DNA from: Perca fluviatilis
Lineage: Eukaryota > Chordata > Actinopteri > Perciformes > Percidae
Reading direction: 5' to 3'
DNA length: 64,000 bases
NCBI RefSeq assembly: GCF_010015445.1
Contig: NC_053121.1
Span: 26,134,434-26,198,433 of the forward strand
Both the position numbers and the translations under genes were made by a program. Positions within the stretch are counted from its first letter, which is position 1. Each line of letters begins with the position of its first letter. Positions 12,790 through 28,470 of the stretch are shown here, piece after piece. A model generated the notes under the pieces. The model was not told where the DNA came from. It did no database searches and saw only the letters and a program-made list of their open reading frames with translations.

Positions 12790-13200
12790 TGCTTCTTTCT
12801 CACTAATGAGACTTTTGCCCTCGCTGTCGGCTTTGCAGTTACGCTGCCAGCTCTTTTGTTTGCTCTGCCTGACTTTTTGTTTTGCAGGGGTTTGTCCCCA
12901 TTGGCTAATGTGTTTTTGAGTGACAGCTCAGTGCACCAGACACGTCTATTGGTTTATCAACCTACTTTAGATGCAACCACACCCACTTCTGTATGACGAA
13001 ATCCTCAACAGTTGCGCTCCCATGGAAACCTCACTTACGGGGGTACCGTGAAATATGACAGCTACAGAAGCCCGTAAAAAGCGATATGGAGCACTGAATT
13101 TGATGAATTTACTGATTCGGACAAAAAATTTGACAATTAGCTAGCTAGCACACTCCCGCTGCTAGGACACTACTTCACTGGGAGGAGAGCGGGCAGGTGG
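12790..13200. repeat. GC-richer transposon remnant
   Basis: The part at about 13000-13130 shares ccgtgaaatatgacagctac and tttgatgaatttactg with the element at 63034-64000 (there at about 63340-63420). The shared blocks lie in the same order and orientation. It is therefore probably a relic of a related transposon. No terminal repeats are seen. Confidence 0.6.
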
Positions 13201-13509
13201 ACCTTCAGTAAGGTGGCTGTAGCAATTCTAATTCAGCTTATACTTCCATGTTCTTCCTATCCAGATATACCCAAATTGTATTTACAGTAGATCCAGAGTT
13301 GCAAAGATAAATCAAATTATCCATTAGTTGTCAACTATTAAATTAATTGCTAACTATTTTTGATAATCGATTAATCGGTTTGAATAATTTGTCATAAAAA
13401 AAAACAGTCGCTGATTCCAGCTTCTTAAATGTAAATAGGTTCTAGTTCCTTCACTCCTATATGACAGTAAATTAATATATCTTCTGAATTTCTGAGTTGT
13501 GCACATATG

Positions 13510-14617
13510 GGGCCCTATTTTAAGATCTGAAACGCAAGTATGAAACGCAAAACGCAAGTAGCTTTGTGGGCGGATCTCGGCCGCTGTTGCTATTATACCG
13601 GCGGGATAAATGAGTCTTGCGCCCGACGCAAATCTAAAATGGGTTGGTCTGAAGTAGCTAGGTGTGGTTTGGGCGTAACGTGAAAATAACCAATCAGAGC
13701 GTCATCTCACATTCCCTTTAAGAGCAGGGCGCTTGTTCCATGGCGGATTGCTATTATGACGGCGGATTTGCCTGGCGCACGCCAGCGGGAGCTGCCGATG
13801 CGAGATGCGGCAAAGTAATAAATGCCCGTCTTTTCTGGGTGGCGATGTTGCTGCGGCCCCTCGGGCGCATCTCCTCAAGTCTGGAGAGGATTGCTGCAGC
13901 CATGGAGCGTGGGCCTCCAAATGCACCACCTGCACCTGTTGTGCCCCTTCCTCTCCCCCCCACTCCATCTCCGTCCACCCGCTCCACCAGGAGCGCATCG
14001 CGCATTACTCCCGGACCAGATCCCGCCGTAGTTCAACATCACGTCTCCTTAAGTCCTCTAATATTTCCTCATTTATGTCATCAACACATCCATGATTCAT
14101 GGAAATGTGTAAAACACAACAAGCCACAAAGAATGCTGCGACTTTTTGAGGACTGTACTGTTAAGTGCCTCCTGATCGATCCAAACACCTGAAGCGCATT
14201 TTCAGTAATATTTTCCTTTGTAATTATGTATGGTTTGCAAAAATGGGAACTGCTGCATCCATTTAGATGAGAGAAGTGTATGCGTTGTGCACACGCTACA
14301 TTATGGCGGCAAGCATGCCCTAAAATAGCATCTGAATAAGGCGCTACTGACTTTAGACTAGCGCCACTGACTTTAGACCAGGTTTTTCCTGGTCAGTGGC
14401 GGAATTGTTTTCTGAAACTGCAGAATAGCACAAAGTAACGTTTGCGCCGGAACACGCCTCCTCTTTTCGCTGAACCGCCCCCGGGAGCGCAAATACATTC
14501 CCTAATTTACCGACGTGCGTCTGTGGAGGGAAAAGTCCGCTGTGCGTCGGGTGCAAAATAGGAATGATACATGCGTCGGTGTACAAAGGCAATTGCGCTG
14601 AGTGCAAGATAGGGCCC
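13510..14617. mobile_element. PIF/Harbinger-like DNA transposon, 1108 bp, nested
   Basis: The left end reads GGGCCCTATTTTAAG and the right end, reverse-complemented, reads GGGCCCTATCTTGCA, giving a TIR of about 13 bp with one mismatch. A 3-bp direct repeat ATG (13507-13509 and 14618-14620) flanks it. PIF/Harbinger elements make 3-bp TSDs, though usually TWA. The subterminal parts are rich in acgcaa/gcgc motifs. The interior is CpG-rich and encodes only a possible fragment of an accessory protein (13740-14060). There is no DDE transposase, so it is non-autonomous. Confidence 0.72.
13740..14060 (+). pseudogene. possible accessory-protein fragment inside the Harbinger-like element
   Basis: An open frame of 150 codons starts at 13740. 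Its central part reads LLRPLGRISSSLERIAAAME and is followed by a proline- and serine-rich stretch (PPAPVVPLPLPPTPSPSTRS). A short helix with that pattern, after a lost Myb/SANT-like DNA-binding domain, would fit the second gene of PIF/Harbinger transposons. The Myb-like domain itself is not seen and the frame runs into unrelated sequence after about residue 105. The link to Harbinger is inference. Confidence 0.35.
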
Positions 14618-14830
14618 ATGGTGTGTGGACCGACATTTTTCACCACTAATGATTGATCGAGAATATAATCAACAGATTAATCAACAATGAAAATAATTGT
14701 TAGCCCTATTTAGATCTCACTGATACCTTGCATTCAAATTTGTGTTATATCCAAATCCTGCTACTATTTTGCCTAACAGTATACTTTCACACAGCAATAT
14801 CCAGAGGGAAACTTATTATTTCTAAATTAT

Positions 14831-14982
14831 TAGGGGTGCACGATTCAGAAAATGTCACGATTCGATTCAATATCGATTTGATTTAAAAATGATTCTCAAT
14901 AAAAGACGAAAAAACAATGATTCACAGTATGTAAATAAAGTTACTTTTCCCATGTGAGATATATATATATATATATAATTTA

Positions 14983-15039
<57 letters not shown>

Positions 15040-15205
15040 TTTTTTATTTTTTTTTTTATATATATATATATAATTTTGTTCATATATTTTTTAAAATATT
15101 TTTTATATATGTATGAATTGATTTTTGGAATTCTATGAATTGATTTTGAATGGGTAGAGCTTGAATCGCGATACGAATGTGAATAGATTTTATTGCACAC
15201 CCCTA
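14831..15205 (+). mobile_element. hAT-like MITE with GATTCGATTC motifs, copy 1
   Basis: Starts TAGGGGTGCACGATTC and ends TGCACACCCCTA, so the termini are inverted. The 8 bp on either side (taaattat and ctaatcat) match at only 5 of 8, a possible decayed TSD. The centre (14958-15072) has expanded into (AT)n, T-run, A-run, T-run and (AT)n. A second copy in the opposite orientation lies at 51730-52204. It ends only 285 bp from the diaph2 exon. Confidence 0.7.
14958..15072. repeat. AT-only hairpin-forming tract
   Basis: Runs of (AT)n, T, A, T and (AT)n form a near-perfect inverted arrangement of about 115 bp containing no G or C. The other copy of the host element has ordinary sequence here, so the tract is a later expansion. 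Confidence 0.85.
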
Positions 15206-15484
15206 CTAATCATTGTGGGACTGTAAAGTCTAAAACTATAGAACACAGATGATCCTTCACAGCAAGCCGTGCATGGTGACACTTCAGAGTATCTGTTTTT
15301 TTCAGCTATGAGAGAAAAAAAGGAGTCCCCTTTTTTTGATTTTAACGAACCATCATTGTGCCAATATTAACAGATAATCAAATAAGTGCTTTTAGTTGTT
15401 GTATGAGCTATAGTATTTGCGAATATCACTGAGAACATTTCCAGGTACAAGGCGCAGTTTGCAGTGTGTGAAAAAAGCTGAGTT
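15206..15484. other. short intronic stretch downstream of the diaph2 exon
   Basis: Unique AT-rich sequence between the MITE and the donor site. Nothing recognised. Confidence 0.5.
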
Positions 15485-15490
15485 ACTGAC
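15485..15490 (-). promoter_or_regulatory. 5' splice donor of the diaph2 exon
   Basis: The minus-strand sequence CAG|gtcagt fits the vertebrate donor consensus in five of the six intronic positions. The split codon (AG plus one base) predicts serine at the junction, as in the family. Confidence 0.8.
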
Positions 15491-15630
15491 CTGACAGGGT
15501 TACTAGTGAGAGACACTCTGAGGGACTCCAGGCAATTGAGCAGCTTTTCTTCTGTGATGCCAGAACGCAGCTCGTGAACATACTCTTGGGATGAAAGTGT
15601 GGACTCGTGCTTGCTGTTCCTTAGTCCACC
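15491..15630 (-). CDS. diaph2: internal coding exon of a Diaphanous-related formin, probably diaph2
   Basis: Seen: on the minus strand a pyrimidine-rich acceptor ending ttttgttttcag precedes a 140-bp open segment that ends CCTGTCAG followed by the donor gtcagt. It reads GGLRNSKHESTLSSQ, EYVHELRSGITEEKL, then LNCLESLRVSLTSNPV plus two bases (AG) of a split codon, so it enters in phase 0 and leaves after two bases. A next codon of S followed by W would fit the family, which continues NPVSWV. Known: this segment is the end of the Rho-GTPase-binding region leading into the armadillo-like inhibitory domain of Diaphanous formins, which nucleate and elongate actin filaments under Rho control. The SKHE..LSSQEYVHELRSG and LTSNPV wording fits vertebrate DIAPH2 better than DIAPH1 (NNNPV) or DIAPH3 (HELKMG), as far as I recall those proteins. 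The paralogue call is from memory, not an alignment. No stop, frameshift or missing base is seen, so the exon looks functional. Confidence 0.9.
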
Positions 15631-15662
15631 CTGAAAACAAAATATCAACAGGACAGTTATTA
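15631..15662 (-). promoter_or_regulatory. 3' splice site and likely branch point for the diaph2 exon
   Basis: On the minus strand the intron ends tgttgatattttgttttcag directly before the exon. A branch-point-like TAATAAC (minus strand, 15656-15662) lies about 25 nt upstream of the AG, which is a normal distance. The branch point is inferred from the motif only. Confidence 0.6.
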
Positions 15663-18379
15663 GATTACCATGATACACTATTAACACCGTAATGTGATCA
15701 AAAACAACAATGGTAATCAATAACAAAAGAAATTTGTGAACAAAGGGCATCCATGTATGATTTGCGTCAATATCTTCCCAAATTCATAGAAAGGTTACTT
15801 AACAATTACAGGCCAAAAAAGTCATATTAAGCTAGACCATTAGGAGCAAACTCACTCAACTATACCATTAAGAGGATTTTACATTGCTGAGTAAGTATTT
15901 TGTGTTCAGTAGGTGTAGTTGTTGAGATTTGTTTTGACTTAAAATTCTCACAGAGATGCTAGTAATACTGTAAAAGCTGGCCCAACTTCTGTGGATGAGT
16001 GAGCATCTAGAGATTTTTTGGCCAATTTCTGTTTTTCTCAATCAGCCAATATTCCAATGATGGACTTGCTCACAGCGAGCCAAACACAGGCTCTACGTGC
16101 TATCTGTGCTAGCTCCTGCTTGAAGTAAATGGATTCTTGTGTATAATCTCCACATAGGGCTCTAGGGACATGTTGCTACACTGATGCTTACACAATAAGA
16201 CTACCTATTGGCAGCAATACACACACTTACACCAAAGCAGGGAAACACACATTTACACACTCACTCTCCCAGCACACAACATTGTACATTAGATTGAGCT
16301 ACAGCTTGATTCCAAACTTACAGACTGATTGAATCTATGGTCTGACATTGTTTACATGCAGTTCAGCAATCAACATCAATTTTGAGGAATACAAATGAAA
16401 AAGCTTTGAGTGAAAATTGATTCATTTTACTAAATTATCTCTACTCCCAGAACAAGCTCCAAGAACAAATATGTGTTAAATTAGTAATTTTCAGGTTGTG
16501 TTGTCAAGTTAAGCTACATTTCAGGTGGGGTTTGAGTCAGTCCCGTACAAAACAAAATGTGAAAAAGTGCTGCAGAAACAGCCTCACATATGCATGAACC
16601 AGACTGCTAGACAAAATCATCTTCGCTGTGCTCATCCATGGACTGCTGGTTCCCCACAAAGTGAGCTGTGCTAATAGGCAGTTTGGGAAGTAATAGGCTA
16701 GCTCATTTATCTGGAGAAAAGAGAGGCCTGCTGCTCTCCTGCAATGCACAGTCAACATGAAAGAACCATTTCTTTGTTGTTGAAAAAGCAGAGGCAGTCT
16801 AACAACCGCAAGCTACTAATAACTGTGCTTTAGGTGTAAACTGAGTTCATAGTTGGATGGGCTCAATAATGACAACAAGTGTTTATTTTATAAAAAGGTT
16901 GACGTAAAATCACGATCCGCGACCTGAAGGAGTGATTCCTGCCAAAACAAAGTAAAAGTGGCACCTCTTGCGCAACCAGTGTCAAAATTTGATTTAATCA
17001 TTCAAAGTAGAAATTTAACCACACACAGATGAGTACCTTATTGTCTGTATGGCATTTTGTAAGCAACACCAAAAAAAAAAAGGAAAAAAAGAATCTGCTT
17101 ATGCCACTTCACTTAATTTCACCATTCCTTTTGTTACACATGGAAGAACCATTACTTTTTTCTATTATTCTCTGCCATAGCTTTCAACATTTTCATCTGT
17201 TCTGCTATTGTGATACTAGCACTTAAAATCTCAAAGCAAGTTAAACCTGAGAATGTGTTTTCACGCAATTGTCTAGTCTTCCAAACTACAGTTTGATTTA
17301 GTAATCAATTTTTTGTATTTCTCTTTTCGCCGTCTTTCTAGTCTTGATCTATTCAAACACTTACGCCATTCATCTTTTTCTCAAACAACGTTGGGTGAAT
17401 GTGGAGGAGTGACTGGCTTAGCTTTTATCTGACTGAAGGTAGTTATTAAGCCATAGAGAGAGGTAAGAATCCTTCTTATTACTATCTAGATTTTTCAACT
17501 ATTACCTACCACGAGACTCTTTATTTCACATTTCTGCCTAACACAATTTGTACATGCTTTTTTTGATATTGACAGTCTTTGAGTTTTCAAGGTTCAACTT
17601 AGACCGTGATGTAAAATGTTATAGTCGGATGAACCATGACATTTAAGTACTTTTAAAAAGAAATGCTTTTAATCCCTGAGTGACAGTGCTTTTCCTTTCT
17701 TTTCTTATCAACGTTAATATGTAGTGTTCAAGCAAATAAGATTTTCAATCAGAGCCCAATAATCTTCCTTTGTCTTATTAAAAAAGGGTCTCATATAGGG
17801 TAACCAAGGTATGCCTCACAGGGTTGAAGATGTCTAAAAAAGATGTAAGAAAACATTTTGAATTAATGTCATGCAATGATTATCATCAGTAAAATCCAGA
17901 CATGATGAAATTATTGTTTAGGCTGAGTGGTTAGCTAGGTCTATTTTTAGGGTGCATTTTTAACATCTGGCCAAGGACAACAAATGGAAATTAGCCATTT
18001 AGGCTAACTTTGGCTAATGCAAATTGTTTTTCTGTTGATTACATTCTCTGTCAAATAATCCCATAAAATGAATACACATTATGCTAACCAGTTAAGTATA
18101 TGGTTCTTGTCCATGGATTCATTTTGTCATGAAAATGCGGTTTTAGAATTAAAGTAAAACAATTGTTACTCGTGCTACCAAGATGTCTCTCACAGAGCTA
18201 AAAAAATAAATTGTATTATCATTTACAAGAAAGACTTAAAAGAGGATTATTCAACTTGGACAGCAAGGCTAAAATAGTAACCATCTTACTTATGAACCAT
18301 TTTGTCCCAACAAGCAAGAACAAATATAGGATAGTACTGTATGGCCAGCAACTACATAAGATATATCCTGTAAAATAAT
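15663..18379. other. intronic sequence, no gene recognised
   Basis: 5'-side intron of diaph2. Unique AT-rich sequence. Frames at 16537-16758 and 17029-17226 show no domain. The preceding diaph2 exon (end of the N-terminal segment) was looked for and not seen. Confidence 0.45.
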
Positions 18380-18436
18380 CGAGATCTCGAGTTTGAAAGT
18401 CAAGATCTCGAGTTTGAAACTCGAGATCTCAAGTTT
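18380..18436. repeat. palindromic tandem built on AGATCTCGAGTTT
   Basis: The 17-bp string agatctcgagtttgaaa occurs at 18382 and 18403, a period of 21 bp. The second copy runs into a perfect palindrome, 13-bp arms AGATCTCGAGTTT and AAACTCGAGATCT with a 1-nt spacer, at 18403-18429. Confidence 0.85.
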
Positions 18437-23599
<5,163 letters not shown>

Positions 23600-25674
23600 G
23601 GGGCTATTTCACAAAACCAAGATAAGGGATTAAGCTGGGATTTCCCAATTATCCTGGCTCAATTTAGCCTTAACTCGGTTTCACAAAAGCAGAGGCAACC
23701 AAATTACCATGGAGATTTATTCTCTACAGCTAGCCTGGTCCCGACCAGGCTAACAGCCAGGATTTATTAATCCTGTATCATTTTCTGTTCACTCAGCAGG
23801 GGTTTTACCTTATTGTTATCAGCCTGCATTAAAATATAACAGGTGCATATTGCTGTTCATTTAAGTACGGTTTGTAGTGAATGTGACATACATAATTCAC
23901 CTATTTGTTAAGTGTGGTTCTACACACTGTTGATTATTAACGCAGCACCTTGTTCTTAATATGGTTCTACATGCAGTGATAAACGTAATACATATACATG
24001 TAATTTACTGTCCTTAGTCACTTCATGTAATTATGACTGTTCAGGGACCGCGGCCCCTTTAAATGTTCTGAATGCGTGATGACGTTAGACCCTACGGGGT
24101 TTTGTTGCTGGTCAGCGCCTTTTTCCTTGTAGAGTGGTTTTTCTGGCTTAAAAATAAACGACACACGCACTCGTGTGATCAACGTGAGAAATTGCCTCTT
24201 GTAGATCTACTTCAATTTCCACAGGTTATTATTTAAAGATGTGACCATTATTTTTTAGAATTATTCATGTGACAGTCATTGTTACTGTTATATTGCTGTA
24301 TGAAGACTGCTGTTCATATTGTTGTTAGAAGTTTGATGAATATATTACTGCAGTTGTTGAGATAATTAGAAAAGGCTGATAAAGTTGCCAAATGTGTTTT
24401 AAATGAAGTCTGTTACTAAGGGCAATATATAAAGTGCTGTACATGTGTGTTTCTATAGTGGACCAATGCACCTTAACTTATTTTAGTTGATACATTTAGT
24501 TTTTTGGTATTCTTTAACAACTATAATTTTGTAAGATTGTACAATTTTAAGAACATTTTAACATATCATAACCTGTACAATCCTCCAAAATTATAGTCTT
24601 AGTTCACTGAACCAATAACTTTATAGTTTAGATTACTGTACATTCATGTAACAACAGGGAGAGGACACCTCAATGGTTTTTGACCTTATATTTTGCTGGG
24701 GGGAAGTAACTGATGAATATACTCTGTTACATTCATGTTTACAGTGTGCATGGAATTTATCACTTACTTATCTTTATAGTGTCTAGATTTTAGAGTCCAA
24801 TTTCTTCAGTGGCTTTCTTTTCTATGTCCATATATACGAGGGAGCAAAACATATAATATGTAAAGAAGGAAACTCTTATATAAAAAATGAAAAAATAAAA
24901 ACAAGTGAGAAAAATTGTGGCAAATAATAGCAGACCGACTGAACGTCAGTCTACAAATATCCATTTACGAACTACTTCTCTTAACTGAAACCATTCGATG
25001 AGTCACTTGTCATTTGCAAAAACAAACAGTTGTACACTTTGCATTAAAATCGAGCAGTGGAAGTTAATATGACTTTATTTATTTATATTTTAGCCCATGA
25101 GAGAGAGGACGAAAGAGTGAAAGAGATATTTACGCATCATATTCCAGCATTGTAGAAAATTGATCTTCATGGTAAATTTCCTGAGTAACATTATCTTCTG
25201 CTTATTTTTAAGGTAAAGAGTACAATAGTTAATTTGTGCAAAAGATTAGTAGCCTAATCCTTCAATGGTATGATTAGGACGGTTTCAATTCAGAGCAGTG
25301 GTCAGTTAATGTATATGTTTAGACTACTTACGCATTCAGTCGGTCCGCGATCGTCTGCCACTTACAAATAATGTGTTTCACGTCATCATACTTCCACAAG
25401 AAGCTGCTGCTGCACACTCTGTATGAAGTATGAACAATGCGTATTCTCCATTTTAGCATCAGTAAATCTGTTATCGACCTCAAAGTCTGTTAAGGAAAGC
25501 CGTCAACTCGCATCTTTCCGAATTACTTCATCCTGGCTCGACCTATTTGCTCCTCCTCAGCCTGGCTTGGCCTTCGTGAAATGCACCAAGCCAGGCTGCA
25601 CAGACTAGACTAGGTCAAGCCTCACTTTATCGGTTGTCCTGGATTTATAAATTCTGCTTTTGTGAAACAGCCCC
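23600..25674. mobile_element. DNA transposon remnant, about 2.1 kb, PIF/Harbinger-like
   Basis: The left end reads GGGGCTATTTCACAAAAC and the right end, reverse-complemented, reads GGGGCTGTTTCACAAAAG, matching at 16 of 18. Inside both ends are aatcctgg/cctggct motifs typical of this fish family. No clean TSD is seen: a possible 3-bp ctg needs a 1-base shift at the left. Near the right end there is a decayed coding piece on the minus strand (25332-25451). No DDE transposase reading frame survives. Confidence 0.65.
25332..25451 (-). pseudogene. relic exon of a transposon accessory protein
   Basis: The minus strand opens ATG (25449-25451) with MENTHCSYFIQSVQQQLL. In a second frame it reads FLWKYDDVKHIICKWQTIAD then RLNA, ending at a donor-like gtaagt (25326-25331). 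The KWQTIADRLNA phrase resembles the third helix of Myb/SANT-like or MADF-type DNA-binding proteins that accompany Harbinger transposases. The two parts need a frameshift, so the copy is broken. The family is suggested only by this short phrase. Confidence 0.35.
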
Positions 25675-27082
25675 CTGTATTGTACCATCATCAGTGTTTC
25701 AAATAGTAACTGAAAATGTCCACAATGACAGAAAATTCAGCCAAGGAAAGTTGGATTCTTTATCACCACATGACCCTAGAGGTAAAGCAGAGTCCATCAG
25801 TAAAGCGAGTTTATGATCAAACCTAAAGTCTACTTCCAAGTGAAGCTGAAACTCCAAAATCACTCACTAAAAGTCTACACAAACAAAGCCAACTAACTGA
25901 ACCATTGTTACCCTATGAGGAGACTGTAAGATGGATTTTGTGTCAAAAATAAAATATCAATAAAACATGATCTTGAACAATCCTTGAATGGGGAAACAGA
26001 ATCAAAGCCAACCTATTACAAAGCAACTGGAGACTGTTTACTGATAATCTAATAAAAACAAGGACAGGAGAGAGAGAGGGTGATGGGGAGCCACAATAAG
26101 AATGGCAAATTGAAAAAATTATATTTTTTATAACACAAAATGAGTTGAACAGAGGGGACTTCCTGCTAGAGATAAATTATTGCTGAAGAAACCAATCTCT
26201 ATTTTTTTTCTAATACCAATGTGAAAGGAGATATAATGGAAATAGTTACATAACTATGTATGTACAATAATGCAGCAACAACTGTAAATGTCCCTGGGTC
26301 ATTTCTATTATGTTAGTAAATGCCGTTTCTTGGGCACATCCCCAGCCATTATGAAATGACAATACCTTAATTTAAGTAAAAGTCATGCTACGTTTAGCTG
26401 AATGTGGAAATATTACTTCGTCATTCCCATTTTATTTTTGTTCTTACATGTAGGTAAGGATATTGTTTATAAAAATTAAAACATGTTACGCAACTGTTCT
26501 CCAGTACACTATGCTTTATTCATTCATTCACTGATTAAAGTATGGTGTACTGGATGGTTCTGGTACATAGCCAGGAGGTAAACTTTGGTTTTGATGCTTC
26601 ATTCATTTAATAAAGTATGGTGTACTTGAGAAGAGTTGTGCAATGTGCTTTAGTTTCGATGGACTTGCATTGAATCTCACACTGATCTGCATTATCAAAG
26701 TAAGAAATTGCAGTAGGTGTATTGTAACAATGTTATCAATCAGAGGGGTTCAAAGCCTATTTTGGTCTACACTGTAGTGAACGTTTGTTGCACACATGCT
26801 TTGCATTCCAAAGTAGGTGTATACAGGATGTACTTAAATTAATGTAAAAGGAAAATTTTAAAGCAACAATTAAGGTACAATATAAACGGGCCTGACTCAG
26901 TTTAAAAACTGGTTTCCAGCAGGTTCCTGTTCTGCAGCAACATAGAACATTGAACACAATTTCGGCACATGGGGACAAAAACATTTACGCAGGACATTAT
27001 CACGGACTAGACAGATACAATAAAACATTAAAAACTGACAAACAAAACTAGAACTATACATGAACAATCAATGTGTGCAAAT
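25675..27082. other. intronic sequence, no gene recognised
   Basis: AT-rich unique sequence. A small internal repeat is present: taaagtatggtgtact occurs at 26536 and 26611, each after a tgctttattcattc-like string. Confidence 0.5.
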
Positions 27083-27090
27083 GTGACTAT

Positions 27091-27896
27091 TAGGGCTTTG
27101 ACTCCGAACTTCGTTATTCGAATATCATTCGAATATTTAAAAAAAATAATGATATTCGAACGAATATTAGCCAGCCCTTAATATTCGAACCTGTTATGGG
27201 CATTCATTTTGTTTGTAAACGTTGTTTTCAGTTCAGATTCCGAGGCCGTGGGTCGGTAGCGGTGCATTCCCCCCTAATTCTTGCCCAGGGCCAGGCCAGC
27301 TCAGCGGCGTCTTTCTCCCGTCGCGTTCCGCTGTCTCTCCTACCTACACCGGCCCCCGCACCCTGACCCTTCGCCCCTTTCTACCTGCCTGCTCAGTGCT
27401 GCTGCACATGAGGAGAGAGCACAGAGGGGAGGGCGGGCTGTTCCTCACTCACAGAACAGAAGAGAGAGGGGACTGTTTCGGCGGCCACAGGAGAGAAATA
27501 CAGTGCGTGCTCGCTGGACAATACTGGCGACTCTTTTTTATTTTACAGAAAGTCGCTGTCTTTTCTACAGAAAGTCGCCAGATTTGTCGCTAGTCGCTTT
27601 TGTGAAAAAAAGTCGCTAAGTCGGCAACACCGCCCAAACACACTGGCTCGACGCACACACCAGCACCAGCGAGTATAAACATCAGACCACTTACGTAGGC
27701 TACGGTGAAAGCTCCGAACTTCCTGTCGAAAGCATACTGTTTGTGTTTAATCCAGGGTCTGACTTTTAATTTTTTTTTTAAACTAAAGGCATTTAATGGT
27801 CAAAATATTATTAATAAATATTCAAATATATTTGAATATTAATATTAATAAACAAACGAACTTCGAATATGATTTTTGGGCAAAAGTCAAACACTA
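27091..27896. mobile_element. hAT-type element, 806 bp, with intact TSD
   Basis: The left end reads TAGGGCTTTGACTCCGAA and the right end, reverse-complemented, reads TAGTGTTTGACTTTTGCC. A perfect 8-bp direct repeat GTGACTAT flanks it at 27083-27090 and 27897-27904. Subterminal attcgaatat motifs occur at both ends. The interior 27225-27720 is GC- and CpG-rich, unlike the surrounding intron, with open frames at 27222-27593 and 27281-27619 that match nothing I know. There is no transposase, so it is non-autonomous. The core could be the promoter and leader of the parent element or captured sequence. Confidence 0.88.
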
Positions 27897-27904
27897 GTGA
27901 CTAT

Positions 27905-28062
27905 CAAGAAGAAACAGTTTGTATGACTTTTAAAATATGTGATGGATGATAGTGTTGGGGAATGTAATTCCAAATTTTGGTGTAAGTATAAAAAAAGGAT
28001 TTCTGACCATAGTTGTTTTTGGACAACTGGAATGAGTGCCTGTGATACAGATACTAAGAATG
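27905..28062. other. short unique stretch
   Basis: Ordinary intronic sequence between the hAT element and the low-complexity tract. Confidence 0.5.
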
Positions 28063-28140
28063 AAAAAAAAAAATTTTAAAAAAAAATTTTACAAAAAAAA
28101 AAAAAAAAAAAAATTTTTTTTTTTATTTCCAAAAACTTAA

Positions 28141-28193
<53 letters not shown>

Positions 28194-28386
28194 AACACCC
28201 CACCCTACCCCCCCCCCCCCCCCCCCCTCCCCCCCCCACCACAAAAAAAAAAAAAAAAAAAAAAAACAAAAAAAAAAAAAAAAAAATACTTCCCCTCCCC
28301 TCCCCCCCCCCCTCCTTTTTTTTAACCCTAAAAAAAAAAAAACAAAAAAAAAAAAAAAAAAAAAAAAAAAAACAAAAAAAAAAAAC

Positions 28387-28470
<84 letters not shown>

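Larger units (their letters stand above)
13322..14708. repeat. older dispersed repeat, split by an insertion
   Basis: The two outer arms, 13322-13506 and 14618-14708, belong to one repeat of about 280 bp. The left arm has gataatcgattaatcggttt and ccttcactcctatatgacag. The right arm has gaccgacatttttcaccact, caacagattaatcaacaatg and ataattgttagcccta. This is a very common fish repeat built of attaatcgat motifs. The middle is a younger element. Confidence 0.75.

Noticed and set aside
14353..14646. 97-codon minus-strand frame
   Set aside because: It spans the right half of the Harbinger-like element and crosses its boundary, so it cannot be an ancestral gene of the element.
15367..15750. 127-codon minus-strand open frame starting with Met at 15750
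   Set aside because: Only the middle part is coding. The ends lie in introns, as shown by the splice sites at 15491 and 15630, so the start codon is not real.
27222..27619. Two overlapping frames of 123 and 112 codons
   Set aside because: They lie in the GC-rich core of a hAT element, where stop codons are rare by composition. No family match.
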